DNA of 7,921 nt from an uncultured Opitutales bacterium (GTDB lineage: Bacteria; Verrucomicrobiota; Verrucomicrobiia; Opitutales; UBA2995): positions 1-7,921 of the forward strand of contig CALGUT010000380.1 in assembly GCA_937920335.1 (NCBI GenBank). Reading direction: 5' to 3'. Below the pieces are notes generated by a model. That model was not told the origin of the DNA, searched no databases, and was given only the letters and a program-made list of their open reading frames with translations. This document shows, piece after piece, positions 5,321 to 7,921 of the stretch. A program made the translations under genes and the position numbers. Every line of letters starts with the position of its first letter. The stretch's first letter is position 1.

Positions 5321-6889
5321 ATGAACCGTATCATCAGAATCATTCCCATTGCGCTTGCTCTTTGCACATCACTCGCTGGCCAAAACTGGCACCAAGCAGG
5401 AGGCCCTAACGGGACTTTTGTCTGGAAAGACGGCAGCGCTCCGACTTCCTGGAGTGTAACGCTCGACCAAAATATCGACTGGAAGATTACCTTGCCCGAA
5501 TTGGGCCAGAGCTCCGTCACCGTTTGGGAAGACAAGTTGTTCTTCACCATCAATAAGCCGGTCGAAGAGGATACCGTGTTAGCGAAGGACATCATTGCTT
5601 ATTGCGTCAGTGCAAAAGACGGAGCAGTACTCTGGACTCGAAAAATCAATGGAACCCACCTTCTAAAAATCGGCGGGAGCTTCGGCGACAGTTCTGGGCT
5701 ACCAGCGGTAACAGACGGAAATCTCGTCGCCTTCTTCAACGCCAGCGGCGCTATTGAATGTTTCGACCTCTATGGAAACCCAATCTGGAGACGGGAAGCC
5801 CTTTCCTCCTATCGCGGTTCGCCTTTCCTGGTAGGCAACGCAATCATCTATACTCAAATGAATTGGCCACCCGATGAGAAAGGCGGCTATCCACATCCTG
5901 AAGAAGAGTTGCCTATCTCGGAATGGACACAAATGCAGGCGATTGATATCGAGACCGGTAAACCCCTTTGGTCGACCGAATGCGGATCCAATATAGGGAG
6001 CCAACCGCTCCCGTTAAAATTGGAAGATGGGCGAGACGTCATGATCGTTGGTCGCGGAGGCGGACACACGCCTCCTGAAAAGCCGCTAGGTATCTCGCTG
6101 GTTGACCTGGCTGATGGATCAGAGATCTGGAAACTACCCATCGATCTCTGGGAATGTCGCCAGACCGTGAATGTCTATAACGGACAGATTCCGATTATAC
6201 ACGACGAGGAGCATCGGTGGGTAGACATGAAAACCGGAAAAATCGTCCGCAAGACTTCGATCATCAAAGACGTCTCCGTCCGAAAACAGCACAACGGCAA
6301 ATGGACAACCAAAACCATGACCCTAAAATCCAGTGAACGTCCCTACGAGATCTCCAATCAGTCTAACCTGCTCGTAGGCCGCTATCACTTTTTCCGAAAC
6401 TACCAACATAACTTCCTCGGTAGAGTGAATATGGATACCGCCGAAATAGAATACTTACAGCTGCCGACCAGCATGCTTCGTCAACCGGGAAAACCCGATC
6501 AGTTTATCTGGGACGCCTCTGACTTGAAATCCGAGCCTGAAAAGAACTTCAACGTTCCTACCGCACCTTCCTACTGGAATTTCAAGACGAATAAGGTCGA
6601 AAACTCGCGTGGCTTCAAATTACTGGGAGACGTCCGTTCCAGGGGTAACGGCTGGGGACACACAGCAGCCGCAATCCCAACCGCAATTGGTAAACAGCTC
6701 TATATTCCGATGATGAACGGTATGGTTTATGTCATCGATTGGGACGCCGACGAGTTCGACGAAAACGCTATACTGGCCGTCAATGACCTGGGGCCATTGG
6801 GCACTGCCTTTTCGCGAAGCAATATCACCTATCGAAACGGCAAACTATACGCCCAGACCATCCGTGAACTGATTTGTATCGGAGAGTAA
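5321..6889 (+). CDS. Exported PQQ-like beta-propeller protein (second paralogue)
   Basis: This is a 522-residue protein. Residues 1 to about 20 form a signal peptide (MNRIIRIIPIALALCTSLAG) with likely cleavage near LAG|QN; Cys15 has Leu before it, so it is not a lipobox. Blade motifs include DQNIDWKITLP (49-59), SAKDGAVLWTRK (97-108), DLYGNPIWRR (149-158), DIETGKPLWS (209-218) and ADGSEIWKLP (264-273), with a late HTAAAIPTAIGKQLYIP blade from about 447. It shares with its upstream neighbour the N-terminal order W-x-Q-x-x-G..W+I..P..VW-x-D-x-LF, indicating tandem paralogues, but it lacks the EF-hand insertion. It has its own inserts, such as the RGGGHTPPEKPLG loop (245-257) and a basic segment at about 310-335. 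The family gives no specific activity; structural, binding or sugar-related roles are all possible. The 18-base gap to the previous gene indicates cotranscription. No Shine-Dalgarno sequence is visible. Confidence 0.9.
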   Translation: MNRIIRIIPIALALCTSLAGQNWHQAGGPNGTFVWKDGSAPTSWSVTLDQNIDWKITLPELGQSSVTVWEDKLFFTINKPVEEDTVLAKDIIAYCVSAKDGAVLWTRKINGTHLLKIGGSFGDSSGLPAVTDGNLVAFFNASGAIECFDLYGNPIWRREALSSYRGSPFLVGNAIIYTQMNWPPDEKGGYPHPEEELPISEWTQMQAIDIETGKPLWSTECGSNIGSQPLPLKLEDGRDVMIVGRGGGHTPPEKPLGISLVDLADGSEIWKLPIDLWECRQTVNVYNGQIPIIHDEEHRWVDMKTGKIVRKTSIIKDVSVRKQHNGKWTTKTMTLKSSERPYEISNQSNLLVGRYHFFRNYQHNFLGRVNMDTAEIEYLQLPTSMLRQPGKPDQFIWDASDLKSEPEKNFNVPTAPSYWNFKTNKVENSRGFKLLGDVRSRGNGWGHTAAAIPTAIGKQLYIPMMNGMVYVIDWDADEFDENAILAVNDLGPLGTAFSRSNITYRNGKLYAQTIRELICIGE

Positions 6890-6914
6890 GATATCGGTTT
6901 CCAGATTATATAGC

Positions 6915-7913
6915 ATGAAGGTATTATTCATAGGCGGTACCGGAAATATAAGCACAGCTGTAAGCAAACTTGCCATACAGCAAGGCATCGAACTCAGCCT
7001 GCTTACCCGCGGTGAAAGTAAGGCGGTGATTCCGGGTGCAGAACTCATCAACGGAGATATCCATCAACCAGATACTATTCGAACGATTCTCGACGGTCGC
7101 ACCTGGGATGTGGTTGTAAACTGGATCGCATTCACCGAAGAAGAAATCCAGAGAGACATTGATCTTTTTCAGGGCAAAACTTCTCAATATATTTTCATCA
7201 GTTCGGCATCTGCGTATCAAAAACCCCCTACGCATCCGATCATAACAGAATCCACTCCGCTCGCTAATCCGTTTTGGGATTACTCTCAAAAGAAGATCGC
7301 CTGTGAGGAACGCTTAAACAGAGCATACCGAGAGGAGAGCTTTCCTGTAACGATCGTTAGGCCATCACTGACCTACGACACCGTTATCCCCCTAACCTTC
7401 GGGGCCTGGAGGGAATATACGACCGTTGACCGCATGAAACGCGGAGAAAAAATCATCGTGCATGGCGACGGGACCTCTCTCTGGACCATCACTCACGCAA
7501 ATGATTTTGCAATCGGTTTTGTAGGGCTACTTGGTCATCAGCAAGCCCTGGGCCACGCATTCCATATCACCTCCGATGAACTGCTAACCTGGGACCAGAT
7601 CTATCAGGCGACCGCCGAAGCGATTGGAGCAAAAGCGAACATCGTTCACATTCCATCTGATTTTATTGCCCACTTTTCGCCGGGGCATAGAGGGTCCCTA
7701 ATCGGCGACAAAGCCATCAGCACGATTTTCGACAACAGTAAGATAAAGCGTTTCGTTCCCGAATACTGCGCGACGACCCCCTACAAAGTTGGAATCAAGA
7801 AAACCATTGATTGGTTCGAAGCAGATTCCAAGCGACAGGTGATCAATCCACAGTCCAATGAACTGATGGACCGAATTATCAACGCATACGAAACCGGTAT
7901 TCCGAATAAGTAA
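6915..7913 (+). CDS. NAD(P)-dependent epimerase/dehydratase-type SDR
   Basis: This is a 332-residue cytoplasmic protein with no signal peptide. The Rossmann fold starts at residue 1: MKVLFIGGTGNIS (G7-x-x-G10, with Ser13 in place of the third glycine) followed by ELSLLTRG, whose Arg after the second strand could contact an NADP phosphate. The NGDIHQPDTI segment (46-55) follows, then IFISSASAYQ (93-102) and the catalytic Y123-x-x-x-K127 in DYSQKKIACEERL, so an oxidoreductase or epimerase reaction is chemically possible. VTIVRPSLTYD (145-155) and the HANDFAIGFVGLL segment (194-206) are usual for extended SDRs of the nucleoside-diphosphate-sugar epimerase/CSP41-like group. The substrate is unknown; a sugar or sugar derivative is likely given the LacI neighbour. 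It sits 25 bases after the second propeller gene, and its stop overlaps the next start. Confidence 0.92.
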   Translation: MKVLFIGGTGNISTAVSKLAIQQGIELSLLTRGESKAVIPGAELINGDIHQPDTIRTILDGRTWDVVVNWIAFTEEEIQRDIDLFQGKTSQYIFISSASAYQKPPTHPIITESTPLANPFWDYSQKKIACEERLNRAYREESFPVTIVRPSLTYDTVIPLTFGAWREYTTVDRMKRGEKIIVHGDGTSLWTITHANDFAIGFVGLLGHQQALGHAFHITSDELLTWDQIYQATAEAIGAKANIVHIPSDFIAHFSPGHRGSLIGDKAISTIFDNSKIKRFVPEYCATTPYKVGIKKTIDWFEADSKRQVINPQSNELMDRIINAYETGIPNK

Positions 7914-7921
7914 TGTCTACC
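7913..7921 (+). CDS. Start of the next operon gene (cut by the window edge)
   Basis: The SDR stop and a new start overlap as TAATG, so ATG at 7913-7915 begins a frame reading Met-Ser-Thr before the window ends. One-base stop/start overlaps are typical of translationally coupled operon genes. Only three codons are visible, so no function can be given and the call rests on the overlap alone. Confidence 0.4.

Noticed and set aside
5363..5365. Cys15 in the second propeller signal peptide as a lipoprotein attachment site
   Set aside because: The residue before it is Leu, not Gly, Ala or Ser, so there is no lipobox. Cleavage by signal peptidase I near residue 20 fits better.
3815..6889. The propeller proteins as PQQ-dependent alcohol or glucose dehydrogenases
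   Set aside because: The blades match the PQQ-like repeat, but I cannot identify the cofactor-binding and catalytic residues or the disulfide of true quinoprotein dehydrogenases, so only a propeller fold is claimed.
7409..7431. Possible third operator half-site GTTGAC near GACCGTTGAC
   Set aside because: It lies inside the SDR coding sequence and the left arm does not pair (ACGACC rather than GTCAAC), so only one half is present.

Overview
The window looks like a piece of a bacterial chromosome of roughly balanced base composition, most likely from the Verrucomicrobiota (Opitutae/Puniceicoccales-like), with Planctomycetota, Lentisphaerota or Bacteroidota as alternatives. The assignment is an inference. 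It rests on a DUF3127 protein with an SSB-like acidic tip, a LacI regulator with a non-classical hinge, exported PQQ-type propeller proteins (one carrying EF-hands), and the lack of well-spaced Shine-Dalgarno sequences at every start codon. No mobile element, CRISPR array, rRNA or convincing tRNA is present.

Left part (1-2480, + strand). A perfect inverted repeat (22-36) lies upstream of a small DUF3127 protein that is probably OB-fold and ends in an acidic, SSB-like tail (113-463). A gap of about 420 bases follows with no convincing gene. Next is a two-domain protein (882-2480) that fuses a GNAT acetyltransferase to a carbon-nitrogen hydrolase with an intact Glu-Lys-Cys triad.

Middle (2534-3814). 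A LacI/GalR-family repressor is encoded on the minus strand, convergent with the GNAT-nitrilase gene and divergent from the genes to its right. In its upstream region, 29 bases before its start codon, lies a perfect 15-base palindrome, AGTCAACAGTTGACT. Its 13-base core, GTCAAC-N-GTTGAC, is the same as in the palindrome at 22-36. This looks like a LacI-type operator used at least twice in the window.

Right part (3815-7921, + strand). A tight gene run holds two exported PQQ-like beta-propeller proteins (the first with an EF-hand pair inserted between blades), an extended-type NAD(P)-dependent SDR of the epimerase/dehydratase group, and a further start codon that overlaps the SDR stop as TAATG. 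Gaps within the run are 18 and 25 bases and then a 1-base overlap, so it reads as an operon. A reasonable but unproven model is a LacI-controlled catabolic or sensing module, with the propeller proteins acting outside the cytoplasm and the SDR inside it. The small molecule involved cannot be read from the sequence. I see no clear evidence of a wholly new system. The most checkable novel points are the shared operator, the SSB-tip mimic and the EF-hand/propeller pair.
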